Shown: positions 50,245 to 61,200 of the stretch, in pieces | How the letters are laid out: every line of letters begins with the position of its first letter | Numbering within the stretch: the stretch's first letter is position 1 | Origin: Camarhynchus parvulus | Lineage: Eukaryota; Chordata; Aves; Passeriformes; Thraupidae | NCBI RefSeq assembly: GCF_901933205.1 | Contig: NC_044571.1 | Coordinates: forward strand, 58,899,994-58,963,993 | DNA: 64,000 bases | Direction: 5' to 3' | Made by a program: the position numbers and the translations under genes | Notes under the pieces: generated by a model | The model's input: only the letters and a program-made list of their open reading frames with translations | Database searches by the model: none | What the model was told of the DNA's origin: nothing

Positions 50245-50372
50245 GGTGTTTAGATGTGGTGCTTAGGGACATGGTTTAATGGTGGACTTGGCAGTGTCAG
50301 GTTTATGGTTTGACTCAGTGAGCTCCAGGGTCTCTCCCAACCTAAATTACTCTGCATTCCTGTGATTCTATG
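50245..50372 (+). mobile_element. CR1 LINE 3' tail
   Basis: A truncated CR1 copy: TAGATGTGGTGCTTAGGGAC, ATGGTTTAATGGTGGACTTG, GCAGTGTCAGG, then CAACCTAAATTACTCTGC and a TGTGATTCTATG terminal repeat. Lengths and order match the last ~125 bp of avian CR1. Confidence 0.93.
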
Positions 50373-51887
50373 TAATGAGCTATGCTCTTAACTAACCTTC
50401 ATATCACTGCTTTGCAGGACACTTGGATTTCTGGTCCCTCAGATATGTGCCTTTCAGGCTGTGGAGACACTGCAAGTGTCTCTAAGTTGCCAAAGAGCTG
50501 CAGGCAGCCCAGAGCCTGTGCAAGGCAGCCAGCTGGTATGACTGCAGATGTGTGTCCTATATGTAACTGGATCTATACGAGCAGAGTTAGCAAATGGAAA
50601 GAAAGATTTGATCATCACAGCACTGAGAAAAAACAGAATGTGATATTATTATTTTCCTGCTATTATTTATTATTAATGACTTGATTCCTCTGAGAGGGGT
50701 CGACATCAATGTCAGTTGCCAGATCTTGACACTTCTAAGGAAGAGGCCCATTATTAATTAATTATTATTATTATTATTGTATTACTGCACCAGCTGTGTG
50801 ATAGGTGATTTACAGACATATTCAGGCAGGGTCCCTACATGAAATGTTTAAAATCTAAAACATGAAAATTACAAACAGCATTACAGACAAACAAGCGTGG
50901 GAGAGAGACAAAATGACAGAAGTGATTATGTTTGTTGCAGGGTCACTGAGTAAAACCCTGGGCTCAGTGGAGTCCACAGGAACTTTGCTGTTGAGCCCAC
51001 AGGCTGAGGAGCTTGCTGCTTAGTTTTGCTTCTCTTGTTGCTGATTTGGGGAGAGAGTTGGGGATTTCAAGTTTATCTTCAGATGCCCCTGCAGCATCAG
51101 CTCAATTATCGGTCAGTGAAATGAGAAGAAACGTATCAAGGCATCAGGGTCCCAGGCATAAAAATCTGAAGAAATAAACTATTGGAAGGACATGAAGATG
51201 AGTTTGAGGAAGTACTTGGCAGTTAAGTGGTGGAAAACACAAATTATTGTGTCCTATGTATGTGCCATTTTTCTCCTCTGTCCAGCTCCTAGTACTTTAA
51301 AAGAGCATTTTATTCACAGTTATGTCCACTTCCTAAAATACATGGAACTATTTTTCTCTCACTTACATGTATTTTAACTCAGTGCAAACTCAGTGACTTT
51401 AGAGAACTTACTTATTTCACTACAGAGGAAAAATGCTGCCTCTGGTTTAATCCAACCTGAGGTTCCTAACAGAAGGGCAACTTTGCCCAAAGAGCTCTCT
51501 GCCAGAAATATAGAGTGACAATGACCTCCAGAGCATAATTCTGCCCACTTAGGAGCTGCATTGCCTTCTGGAGGTTTCTGTCTGTCTCCATTCACTATGG
51601 AGTTTAGAGCGACCAAATTCCTAACTCCTGCAATCTCAGTGAGGTGCCTTAATTGAGTAGAATGAACCCATGCCTCTATGCCTATGCATAATTTAAATCT
51701 GCACCTCCTTGTAGCTCTGCTGCAGACCAAGAAATTGCTGAGATATGTGACAGCAAAAGATAGTCAATAGATAGGAGGACCATTAAGGTCTGCTTGGATT
51801 ACTTGTACTTTGCTGGGCTCTTCAAGAGTGCTTTCTGCCAATTAACACTTCACTTCTGATGCTCTTGAATGTCAGAACCTGACTGGA
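50373..51887. other. Non-coding DNA, nothing recognised
   Basis: A TTA-repeat run lies at 50761-50778. A 118-codon minus-strand frame (51374-51730) has no domain I recognise. The DNA just upstream of the PLE relic may hold more of that element, too decayed to see. Confidence 0.45.
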
Positions 51888-52440
51888 CTACTTTTTTTAT
51901 GAGAGGCATATAGGCAAGGTTTTCACCCTGCACTGTGTTTATTTATTTACAGGCTATTTGGAAAAAAGATTAGTTCAGTCAATCAAGGATTTTAATACAT
52001 TTATATGGCACAATGGTGTATAAGTTTATTGACTGTGATTTCATGATGCGGAATAGGGAGAAAGCTGTCTTGGAAAAATGTATTGTTATTTTATATGAAA
52101 TTCATGATGCTATTAAGTTTTTGGTCTCGTATATTGTGGAGTGTAGCATTTCCAAGATAAACTATCTTGATGTTTTCATTTCAAAGACAGGTAATAAGTG
52201 GAATACAACAATTTCCTGGAAACCCCAGACAGGCATAATCTGCTTTATGCAGCCAGTCACCATCCTGAGGCTCTTAAAAAAGTTTTACTTTATAGCCATT
52301 TTGAAAACCTGTAGGATTTGCAATAATGGCACTGGCTATAGGGTAAAGATGGATTATCTGGTTAATAAATACAAGGAGTGGGACTAACACTAGGAATATA
52401 TCATGAAGGCAAACAGCACTTGCATTAAGGGAGACACTAC
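51888..52440 (+). mobile_element. Penelope-like element (PLE) reverse-transcriptase relic
   Basis: Translation in two frames follows the PLE reverse transcriptase in order. From 51889 come YFFYE, then IGKVF...YLFTGYLEKR, aligning with the family's MGxxFAPxxANLFMxxLE block. A +1 frameshift lies at about 52012-52023. From 52013 come YKFIDC, where PLEs have the catalytic (Y/F)IDD, then LEKCIVILYEIHDAIKF, then INYLDVFIS and a degenerate KPQTG (KPTDRN in the family). Next is an ILRLLKKFYF segment and CRICNN, matching the SxPYSQxLRxRRIC block. Two stops (52385, 52391) precede EYIMKANST. In intact PLEs this RT copies element RNA and is joined to a GIY-YIG endonuclease, which is not visible here. The second catalytic aspartate is lost and the frame is broken, so it is dead. 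The 124-codon open stretch is notable for so old a relic. Confidence 0.78.
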
Positions 52441-53892
52441 AAAATTGCTGTAAATTGAAGCAGATAAATATAAGAAATTTTGCTTTTCGATGATACTTTA
52501 TGGATCATTCATAATGACACCACTCAGTCTTCCTTCTCTGCAAGCATGATTCCTTTCTCCCGCAGTCTCACAGAGGTGGGGAGCATTTTTTGGCTTCTGT
52601 ACTGAGTGCTTTTGCAGTGTTGTGCCTGTCTCTTATTGATGGGTACATAGATCCAGTTTCTTTTGCCTGTGCTCCAAACTGGCAGGATGCCATACAACAC
52701 ACGAGCATGTTCGGACAGCACTGTGTCCAAAGGACTATCTCCATCAATATATCCCCAGGCACAGAGTCATTTTAGCATTGTTATGTATTTTTGAGACAGT
52801 GTTACATTAAACCAGTTCAAATGATGAAAAGAGAAAATCATGTCTACTTGAGACTAACTTCTACAGACACAGAGATTTCACCAATTTTTTGTCTCAAGCA
52901 ATATATTTTTCACAGAAGCAGATCTGTTCTGTGCTTGTAGAGTGTCTAACACTGGACACACTCTATAAAGCAATCTTCTGGAAAATAATCTCATGCTAAT
53001 AACAATAAAGACTAAATTAGTCAGTAAAGAATGGTTTAAGCAAAGGGAATGTGATATCAAAGTCTAAATACATGGTAATTCAATCCCCAACATAGATATG
53101 CCTTCTTCATCTTTATTTAAAATGTACATATAATGTCAGCTCCTGAAACACAGGCTCAAATTAGTCTCAACTAAACTATCTACAGCAATGCCAGAAAAAT
53201 CACTATCAAAACCCTTCTGATTTACTCTGGCATAACAGAAAGCAGAAGTAGACTGTAATCTCATTAGGAAACACTATGATTGATTATCACCATTTCATTC
53301 TTTCAGTTACAATAACATAAATTGGAATTAAATTCTGTGTAAATGAGCTCAGAATTAGGATTTTTGACATGTTTTTTTTTTCCATGGTGAAGGAAGGAGG
53401 ATAATGTCTAGGAAAAATTTAACTCTGAAATGAACTGAATGAACCTGAAGGGACACTTACCTCACTAACTATGCAGTTTTTTGGGAGTAACCTCATTTTC
53501 ATATTGCAAAACTTCCTCAAAAGTCCTTCCTCTTACTATAAACTAAAATCACAGCAGAAATCTGTAGTGAATCTCCCTGAAAATAGGTCTGAACAATACT
53601 TTGAATAAGAGGTTTAGATAGACAGTTCAGAGACAATCAATCTTCCATGTGCAGAAAATGCCATTTCAAGGAATACTAACAGGATCTGCAAATGCAAATT
53701 GTAGGGGATAGCTAAAGATGGATTTCAAACACACTAGAAAAGAAATTATGTAATTAAAAAATAAAATGAGAAACCAAAAAGGCTGTCTTTCAAAGCTTGC
53801 AAACAGGGACCAGCTATGTCAGCATTCACCACAGTCCAGTTCTGCTCTGATCCTAGAACAACTCATTATTTCTTCCTGAACTGGACATCCAC
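52441..53892. other. Non-coding DNA, nothing recognised
   Basis: Frames stay below 70 codons. A small imperfect inverted repeat (TAGAGTGT / ACACTCTA) lies near 52937-52965. No GIY-YIG endonuclease downstream of the PLE relic could be recognised. Confidence 0.45.
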
Positions 53893-54264
53893 ATCTAGTT
53901 TGCAGATGAGGCGAAGCTGAGCAGTGCATTTGACATGACAGAAGAAAGTGATACCATCCAGAGGAACCTGGACATGCTTGAGAAATGAGCCCATGAGAAT
54001 CTTGTGAAGTTCAACAAGTCCAAATGCAAGGTGCTACATCCAGACAGGAGCGTAGATATGAATTCCAATGGAGAGAAGGGCTCAGGGGTCTCATGGATGA
54101 AAAGCTCAACTTGAGCCAACACGAGCACCGACAGGCCAGAAAGCCTGGGCTGTATCAAAATCTGTGAGGCAAACAGATTGAGGGAGGTGATCCTCCTCCT
54201 CCTCCTCCTCCTCCTCCTCCTACTCTCTGCCAAGAGATCTCACCTGGATTGCTCTCCTGGTTCA
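53893..54264 (+). mobile_element. CR1 LINE, ORF2 C-terminus, left part of a split copy
   Basis: CR1 ORF2 DNA from just after the catalytic FADD region: AGTTTGCAGATGAGGCGAAG, then GATACCATCCAGAGGAACCT, GACATGCTTGAGAAATG, TTCAACAAGTCCAAATGCAA and GGTGCTACATCCAGACAGG. It continues through a GGTCTCATGGATGAAAAGCT block to GAGGGAGGTGATCC and CACCTGGATTGCTC. An intact copy would encode the RT thumb and tail. This one has a stop in place of the tryptophan codon after GAGAAA. At 54191-54220 a short pyrimidine stretch has grown into (TCC)10. Homology stops at about 54264 and resumes at about 54790, so the element is interrupted. Confidence 0.92.
54191..54220 (+). repeat. (TCC)10 microsatellite inside CR1
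   Basis: Ten perfect TCC units expanded from the CR1 GATTCTCCCCCTCTACTC segment. On the minus strand it reads as runs of arginine or glycine codons, which are artefacts. Confidence 0.97.
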
Positions 54265-54622
54265 GGCACAGCACTCCCCAGTTTAATGTCACCTTTCCTG
54301 GCACCAAGACTATCCCAAACCAGACACTACTCATTCTCTCCCCCACAAATTCCACTCCCTCTTCCTGCTTGAGGGATGGACTTGAGAATTGGAGGCACAA
54401 AAATGTGAAAATTACAGGTTGAAATAAGAACAATTTACTGTGAACAGCAATGAGATAAGAAAATGAACAGTAACAGCAACAATATTAATAACAAAAGTAT
54501 ACAAAAAGAGAGAATTATTTACAGGCAAAAATGTTCACTGCAGAGCCTGACTGGACTAAAGCCTTTTTTCCTGGAAACAAGAGTCCCTTCCTCCCACCCC
54601 CTGGTAATGACCCAAGATGGTA
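54265..54622. mobile_element. LTR-like sequence inserted in the CR1 copy
   Basis: This insert separates the two halves of the CR1. It includes CAGTTTAATGTCACC near its left edge, a CTCATTCTCTCCCCCACAAA block, and TGAAATAAGAACAATTTACT followed by AC/AG-rich repetitive DNA (AGTAACAGCAACAATATTAA). This order resembles the U3 start of an avian ERV LTR in plus orientation as I remember it: a GTTTAACCCC start, a CTCACTCCCCC block, then GAGATAAAGACAGTTTAAT. No intact second LTR end or poly(A) signal is seen, so it would be truncated where the 7SL-derived piece begins. The orientation and family are uncertain. Confidence 0.45.
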
Positions 54623-54749
54623 TCAATAACCTTGGGGGGTTTGGCCTCATCCACTGGGCACAGGAGCCCAGAACTCCTGGGCTCAAGCCATCCTGCAGAC
54701 TCAGCTTCCCGCAAAGGTGGGACTACAGGCATGTGCCACTGCTCCCTGC
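54623..54749 (-). pseudogene. 7SL (SRP) RNA-derived pseudogene fragment, Alu domain
   Basis: On the minus strand, 54749 to 54665 aligns without gaps to nucleotides 1-85 of vertebrate 7SL RNA, with 71 of 85 bases identical by hand count against the remembered human sequence. It starts GCAGGGAGCAGTGGCAC (7SL GCCGGGCGCGGTGGCGC), keeps GCCTGTAGTCCCA exactly, and ends CAGGAGTTCTGGGCT. Several differences are CpG decay. Weaker similarity seems to extend to about 54623. TGTAGTCCCA and GAGTTCTGGGCT are 7SL-specific; primate Alu has TGTAATCCCA and GAGTTCGAGACC, so this is not human contamination. In the cell 7SL scaffolds the signal recognition particle. This piece lacks the S domain and cannot form SRP. 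It lies antisense to the host CR1 and directly beside LTR-like sequence. Confidence 0.85.
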
Positions 54750-54789
54750 TACTCTAAAAAACAACTCTGTCCTGGCCACAACTAGTGCC

Positions 54790-55290
54790 AGTGCTGAGTC
54801 CAGGTCTGGGGCCCTCCAACACAAGAAAGATGCTGACCCATTAGAGGGGATCTAGACGAAGACCACAAGGATGAGCAGAAGGATGGTGCACCCCTCCTAC
54901 AAAGAGAGAGATAGGGTTTTTCAGCGTGTAGAAGTGAAGGCTCCAGGGAGACTATAGCAGTTTTCCAGTACCTTAGGGTGTCTTATAAAAAGGAGTAGGA
55001 TGAACTTTTTATACAGGCAGAGTGACAAGACAAGGGTGATAGTTCTAAACTGAAAGAGGGCAGGTTTAGATTAGCTATCAGGATGAAATTTTTTACTGTG
55101 AGGGTGGTGAAGCACTGGAACAGGTTGCCCAGAGAAGATGTGGGTGTCTGATACCTGAAAATGTTGAAGGACAGCTTGGATGAAACTTTGAGCAGCGTGG
55201 TCTATAGGTGTTCCTGCCCACAGCATTAGTCTGGGAACCAGGTGATCTTTAAAATCCCTTCCAAGCCAAACCATTTTATGTTTCTATCTC
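54790..55290 (+). mobile_element. CR1 LINE, 3' part of the split copy
   Basis: CR1 resumes at GAGTCCAGGTCTGGGGCCCT, then CAACACAAGAAAGATG, GAAGTGAAGGCTCCAGGGAG, CTATAGCAGTTTTCCAGTAC, GTTCTAAACTGAAAGAGGGC, AGGTTTAGATTAGCTATCAG, GGGTGGTGAAGCACTGGAAC and AGGTTGCCCAGAGAAG. It ends in the 3' UTR blocks TGGATGAAACTTTGAGCAGC and CAAGCCAAACCATTTTATG with a degenerate terminal repeat. With 53893-54264 it makes one copy of about 870 bp. The few bases at the left breakpoint (TGCTCTCCTGGTTC) resemble those at the right (TGCTGAGTCCAGGTCT), consistent with a target duplication of about 15 bp made by the insert. Confidence 0.93.
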
Positions 55291-58200
55291 ACCAAGTGAT
55301 CTAGTAGACAGAGGTGGCTTTTGGCTTTCAAAAATTCATACAAACTTCAGTGGTAAAACTTCCCACATGTATTTTCCCCCCAGATAAAATACAAGTTAGA
55401 TTTTTTATTCCCCCTAGAAACTGCTCCGACAACCTTTTTGCAGTGAGATGCACTTACGATTCTCAGTATGACAAACGTGTTTCATACCATCTGTTCCATA
55501 TTTATAATTCTTTAGTTTATATTAAAGAAAACAGTAAACTACAGGGATATTATGTATGCAATTGAGGATTTCATAAGGTTCAATAAATTCCCTCTTAACA
55601 ATCAGAGTTAAGCCCACATAAATTCTAATCTTTCTCCTGCTCTACATTTTACCTTCCCAGTTCCTCAATCAGTTTTGTTGCTCTGTTCTCCACTTTAAGA
55701 TGAGACATCAATTTTACAACAGGGTAACAGGCTAAACTCTGTTTTTGAAGAGACTCTGTGTGGAAGAATTGTAACATCTAACTGAAGCTAAAGTCATGGA
55801 AAGCACTGATTTTTCAGTTTGGGTGGCAAGTTCAAGAGATGGAAGGAATAGTCCAAAAGAAAGAGACTTAAAATTCTATGGTTCTTTTGGACAATTTGTT
55901 GATGACACCATGCATCTCATTCCTAGAGCTCGAAAGAAACAAATATGATAATGACCTAGATTTCAAAAATTATCAAAAAATATCACTATCTCTCTTTTAC
56001 CCAAAACTTGAGTTCTGCGAGCATAGGTCAAGTGTGTGGGTGATTCAGGTTTAGCTCCCTTCTAGGTGGACTGGCAACACCATAAACCACCATCCATGAG
56101 ACTGGACAAATGCTGGGCTACCTTGGTATCCTTACAGATCCAAGTAGGGAGTAGAGTAGGGACTATCACCCCACACCCATCAGGTGAGTGTTTTCCTATC
56201 CTGACTGGAAAGTTATACCACATAACTGGTGATGTGTTTTACAGAGTTATGTCTTCAGTACCCAGCAATAAAGACAGATCTTTGATCAAGAATCTCTCCC
56301 TGAACAGAGAAGATCCAGGTCAGGCTTTTCCATGGGAAAGTCCTTGACTGCTAGAATGAACTATTCTTTGAAAAAAAGGTTTCAGCTCTCTCTTTTATTG
56401 GAGCTTTTCTGCTTCATATACCACATATAGAAACTTACTAAGAGAAATAGCAGAACAATGAGTCTGGATCTCTAGCCAGAGAGCAGCTCACAGCACAGGA
56501 GACAAGAGTTCAACCTTTACTCCACTTGTATCTAAATATTTTTACAGGATGAAACAGTATCAGGAAATCCCTAGTAGAGTGGCATTTATGAACTTCTGGT
56601 AAGGATTTAAACACTCCAAATAGAACAAGGAAGAGATAGCACTTTTCTTCTGCATTTTAGCCAACCATTCTGCTGCCTGCTGCCCTGGCAAATGAGAATT
56701 TGTAATTCATTTTTAGATTTTAAACATGAAGTCAAAACAGTTTCCCAAGTCATCTGTGCCATTAGGACAATGATGTTTTGTTGCATCGGGCTCTTTTTGA
56801 AATATGGGGATGTGTTGCATCAGGTCATATACCATTTTCCTCACATTTCTGTGTACATTGTAAATCTAAAATAAATTTCTGTTCTTGATCTCCTTTTGAA
56901 GAATCCCTCTGACTTCACTCATTGTTCCTCAGATTTATGACAGATTATGACTCACTGCCATTCCTGTCATCTAGAAAGACAAGTGAAAAGGGTTAGTTTC
57001 AAATTAACATATCAAGTCTTTCAGTTTCATTCTCTTTCTGGTGACACATTCCTTGTCCTCTGGAAATTATACTGAGATTCCCCATGAAAAATCATTGGTA
57101 TCCAAGGAAAGCCTCATTGACATTAACAATTATGTCCTTTGGCACAGTCTTAAACATGCATTGTTTATGGTGCAATCTTAAAGCCTAAGTCAGCAATATA
57201 TTCATTGCAGCAAATCGAGAAACCTGGGGTTAACATCATCACATTGAGAGCAGGATTGGTTCTTAGACATTTTTATGTTCTCATTTCCCCTGGTAGCTGT
57301 GCTGTCATATTGCCTGATTCATTTGAGCACACAAATAAAAAGCCAAAAGGAGTAGTGTCTATACTGCACAAGAAAACTTCTGTAGAAGGGATGTAGGCAA
57401 AGAGCAGGGAAGGAGTGCACATTTTCTTACAGGTTACCAAAGCACCTAGAAGCTTTAATATATGTCTTCAGAAAATAAATAAAGATTTTACAGAGAGATT
57501 GCTAGTTTATAAAAAGAGCAAGATATTGCTTACAAGTAGTGAATACATTCAAATATTTTAGACACTGATAAAAATACTGTTTCTTAGTAAACCAAAGGTA
57601 CTGCAATTATTACAGATCAAAGATAGCTCACATCTGACATGTATTTTAAAGACACAGAAGTTTCAAATTGAAGATAAAGTTCTGCAAGTGGCTGAAAACA
57701 CAACACAGACTTTTGTTTTCTTGGAATTTCTAGAAATAAAATCTATAAGAAGATTAATGTATGTTACCCTAAGACTTTTTTACTAAATAAAGAACATATT
57801 TCTTCATTTTTCTTTAAAAAGAGTATATTTGAATATTTGGATTCGTTTGAGCCATTATTTAACTATGTAGATTAACTGTCTCTGTAAGCACAAAGGAGAT
57901 AATTCTGGAAAGGCAAAATTAGTGTTTTGGGGGGCACTTTGGAAGTAAGTTTTCCCAAAACAAGCCCAGTGAGCTAAGAGGTTCATTTGTGTTTCACTGC
58001 CTTCTTGGACCTCTCTTGGAGCACTCATGTGCTGGATGTCACATTATGCCATGCTGACCACCACTACTGGACCAGGTCGTGGAATTTCCTCTTTCAGGTG
58101 TGGAAACCTTCTCATGAGTTAGAACACAGACAGGGGCCAAATAATTTCTGGGTTTTGTTCGTATGGATACCTGCAGTTCCTAAATCTGTTCAAATCCCAA

Positions 58201-61200
58201 ATCTTTTTTGTACAGTAGGCAACCTAAACTCTGAGTGCATCCCACAAGGAGGGAATACAGGAAAATGAGCATGCACCTCATCCTCCTTGATAAAAACAAG
58301 GACAGGTTTCTGTCCTTTGCTTGCCTTGGGTAAACAGCGCCCTCAAAAATTCTCCATAAGTGTTGTGAGAGCTCCCTCTCCTGTTACAAATGGCTTTATC
58401 AGCAGATTTAAAGTCTCAGTTCTGGTTTACAGGGCTGAATCACAGCTGAGAGAGGGCTGAATCACAGCTGAGCTGTCAGAGAAGAAGGCAGACAGACAAG
58501 GAGATGGTGCTAGGATCAGCTACAGAACTCATCTCCCAGAGAAGTGTCAAGCAAAGGAATGTCCTTTTGTCTTTTCAGAAAATGCCCTGGATGCAAGAAT
58601 GAACTCAAATTGTTAGATGCTTGATCCATTTTAAGATGTAGCTGGTGGCAGGGCCATATTTAAAGAGCTTGAGTAGGGATTTAGTGTGTTTACTGCCTGA
58701 CTTTTATTCAATAATCTGCTATTGCTTATTTGATTTAATTACTTGATACCAAATAGCAAGCAAAAATAGGTCCCTTTCCACACTAGGTGACATTCAAATG
58801 ATTCAAAAAGATGAAAAACCATGCAGTCAAGAGAGGGGGAAATACAGCTTCCATCTTGTCCAGCCATTTTTTGTTGGCCTCACAGGAAAAGGAAGCAGGA
58901 AGCCCACAGCTAAATAGTCCTGTTCTCCCTGTAATACCTTCCTGTCACAGTCAACCCAAAAGTGGAGTTTTTTACTGTCAGTATTATGGCACTACTGCAC
59001 AAAGTAGGATCTTCCATACAGGTTGTTTTAAATGGCCTCTGAAAATGAATTAGGCACCAAATGCAAGTAAACATTATCAGTCATCCCTCTCTCTTCACTT
59101 ATCATTGATTTCAAATTTCAGCTCAACTCAAAAATAAGAATTTAGTATCTTAAATGGGATTTCAGATATATCTGAGGGCTGGAGATAAGATACCAGGAAG
59201 TTCTGTACTTCTTTTAGGGGTGAGGGAAGAAGGTGAGCTTGAAGTGCCTTAGCTGGGGAAGTGAGTTGGGTCTGTCTCCCATAGCTATGTGAATACTCAG
59301 ACGTGAGGCCACTCTGTGCACATTTTCAAGGAAAGCAGCAGCCAGTGCTGCACATTTGTCACAGATATCTCTGAGATATGCCATAAGCAGTTTCTAAGAA
59401 TGCCTGATCAGGCTGAGTCTCTTGGCGGGAGGGATTGTCTGGGAGGACTTTGGTGAGAATGAAGCACTTTTCATCTGTCCTCCCCAGGCTCAGCACTTCT
59501 GGGTAGGCACAGAAGCAAAGCAGGAGGTTCTCAGGGATTTTAAAGGTTAAAAACTGAGGCATCTCTAGAGGAAGTTTGTGAGGCTTTTCAAGGTTTGGAT
59601 GAGAGCTAAGCAGGGATTTTCAGGTTGCACATTTTGATGTCAGAATTCTTCATAGTTCCCCTTGGAGGAACCAGCATCTTTTTGATTTGCAGGATGTAAG
59701 AGCAGGGAGCTTCACTGCCCATGGTGGGACTTCACACTTAAACACCTGCCTAAATACTTTAGAAAATGTGATTTATAGGTCATGACAGGACTCTTCCACA
59801 CATTTCTTCTCTCCTACACAAAGCCTGCAATTAAGTAGCAGATAATGAGTATTATAAAACCTGTTTCTGCTGTTTCTGAAGAATTTTTAGATGCAGTCCC
59901 TCAGTAAAGAGCATTACGGTAATGTAATCCATGTGTTGGTGGAGACAAAATAAACAAGCACATTCGGAAAAGGTAGGCTACCTTTGCCTCATGATTACTT
60001 TGTGGGGGGAAAAACCCAATAAAAATAGTTTTTTTGCCTCATGATCTTTTTTTGTGGGTAATTGGATAAACTGAGTCTGTTCTGTTAACTGAGGTTAAAC
60101 TGTGGCTCTTCTGTGTTTTCCAGATAGTTAAAATAATACCACAGTTCCTTCCCCACAGCAGTTAATTATCAAACACAACCAGTTGCAAAGTTATTAAATA
60201 ATTATAACACATTTTACAACTGCTGAAAAATGTATATGAATTTTGGATGGTGTTATTATCATATCCCTTGTTAATATTCCTCAGCAGTTTAATAGAATGA
60301 CTTATGACAATTAAGTGCAGTAAACACCTTTTACTACAGTTTTAACATAATTTCTCACTATATTTTCTACACACTAAATCACAGCTTCAAAGGAATCAAA
60401 GTGAAACATTAAAATGTCAATTATCTCAGGATCCTGAAGGGGTAAAGGTGGGAAATGTACTTAGCACAAGTAAAACTGGACTGATTGATCTTTGGGGATG
60501 GTCCCTCCTTAGCTCAGGATGAGTTTGAAACAGCCCTTAAAGTTCTGAGGGTAAATTCTTGGTGCAAGCAAATTGAGTGAGCTGTGGAAGATACTAGCAC
60601 GGATCAAAATCACTGCTTTAAAGTCACTCTTGCAGAACAGAATCTGATCTCCCCATTTTATACTGCAGCAACAATTCCCCCAGTGTCATGGGATTCCCAG
60701 AGCATGCAGGTAGATTTTAACCTTTTGGAACTTTTCCCTTATTTGCACTGTACTTTCTGAACTGCAGAACATCAACCTCAAGTTCCAGATTTCTGTAACC
60801 TTTTTATTCTGCAAGCCATGCAACTTGTCAGCAACTTGTTGACATCAGCAAGTCTTGTTCTGAGGGCTTGCAGCAGTTGTCATGATTTGGTGCTAGTTAG
60901 CAGAGCTGTTAGCATAAGTCCATGAGCTTTAATTTACTGTTTCAGAAATAGATGAATCCTCTGTTCCAAAAACAAACAAAAAAAAGGAACTTTGAATGGA
61001 TTTTGCGCATTCAATGAGAATAAATAGTCAAGCTGCATGTACAACCTTTTGAAAATCAAGAAGGTTCAAAATTGTGAATCAAAAGTGTCCAAATAGTGCC
61101 AACAGCAGCGGCTGACTGTGAGCACCAACAGTAAGTCAGAAAAGGGCAGTGCAATTTGTAGGGATGAGTCACCAGGCATGTATTTTCTGCCCATTCCTGC

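Noticed and set aside
49922..50266. 114-codon plus-strand frame
   Set aside because: Its end runs into the CR1 tail and the rest matches nothing known to me.
51374..51730. 118-codon minus-strand frame near the PLE relic
   Set aside because: On the opposite strand to the relic and without any RT or endonuclease motif.
54155..54433. Minus-strand frames with arginine or glycine runs
   Set aside because: They are readings of the (TCC)10 microsatellite in CR1, not proteins.
54665..54749. Human Alu contamination
   Set aside because: The diagnostic positions (TGTAGTCCCA, GAGTTCTGGGCT) match 7SL and differ from Alu, and the fragment is embedded in avian CR1.
54463..54855. 130-codon plus-strand frame
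   Set aside because: It crosses LTR-like DNA, the antisense 7SL fragment and CR1, so it is not a gene.
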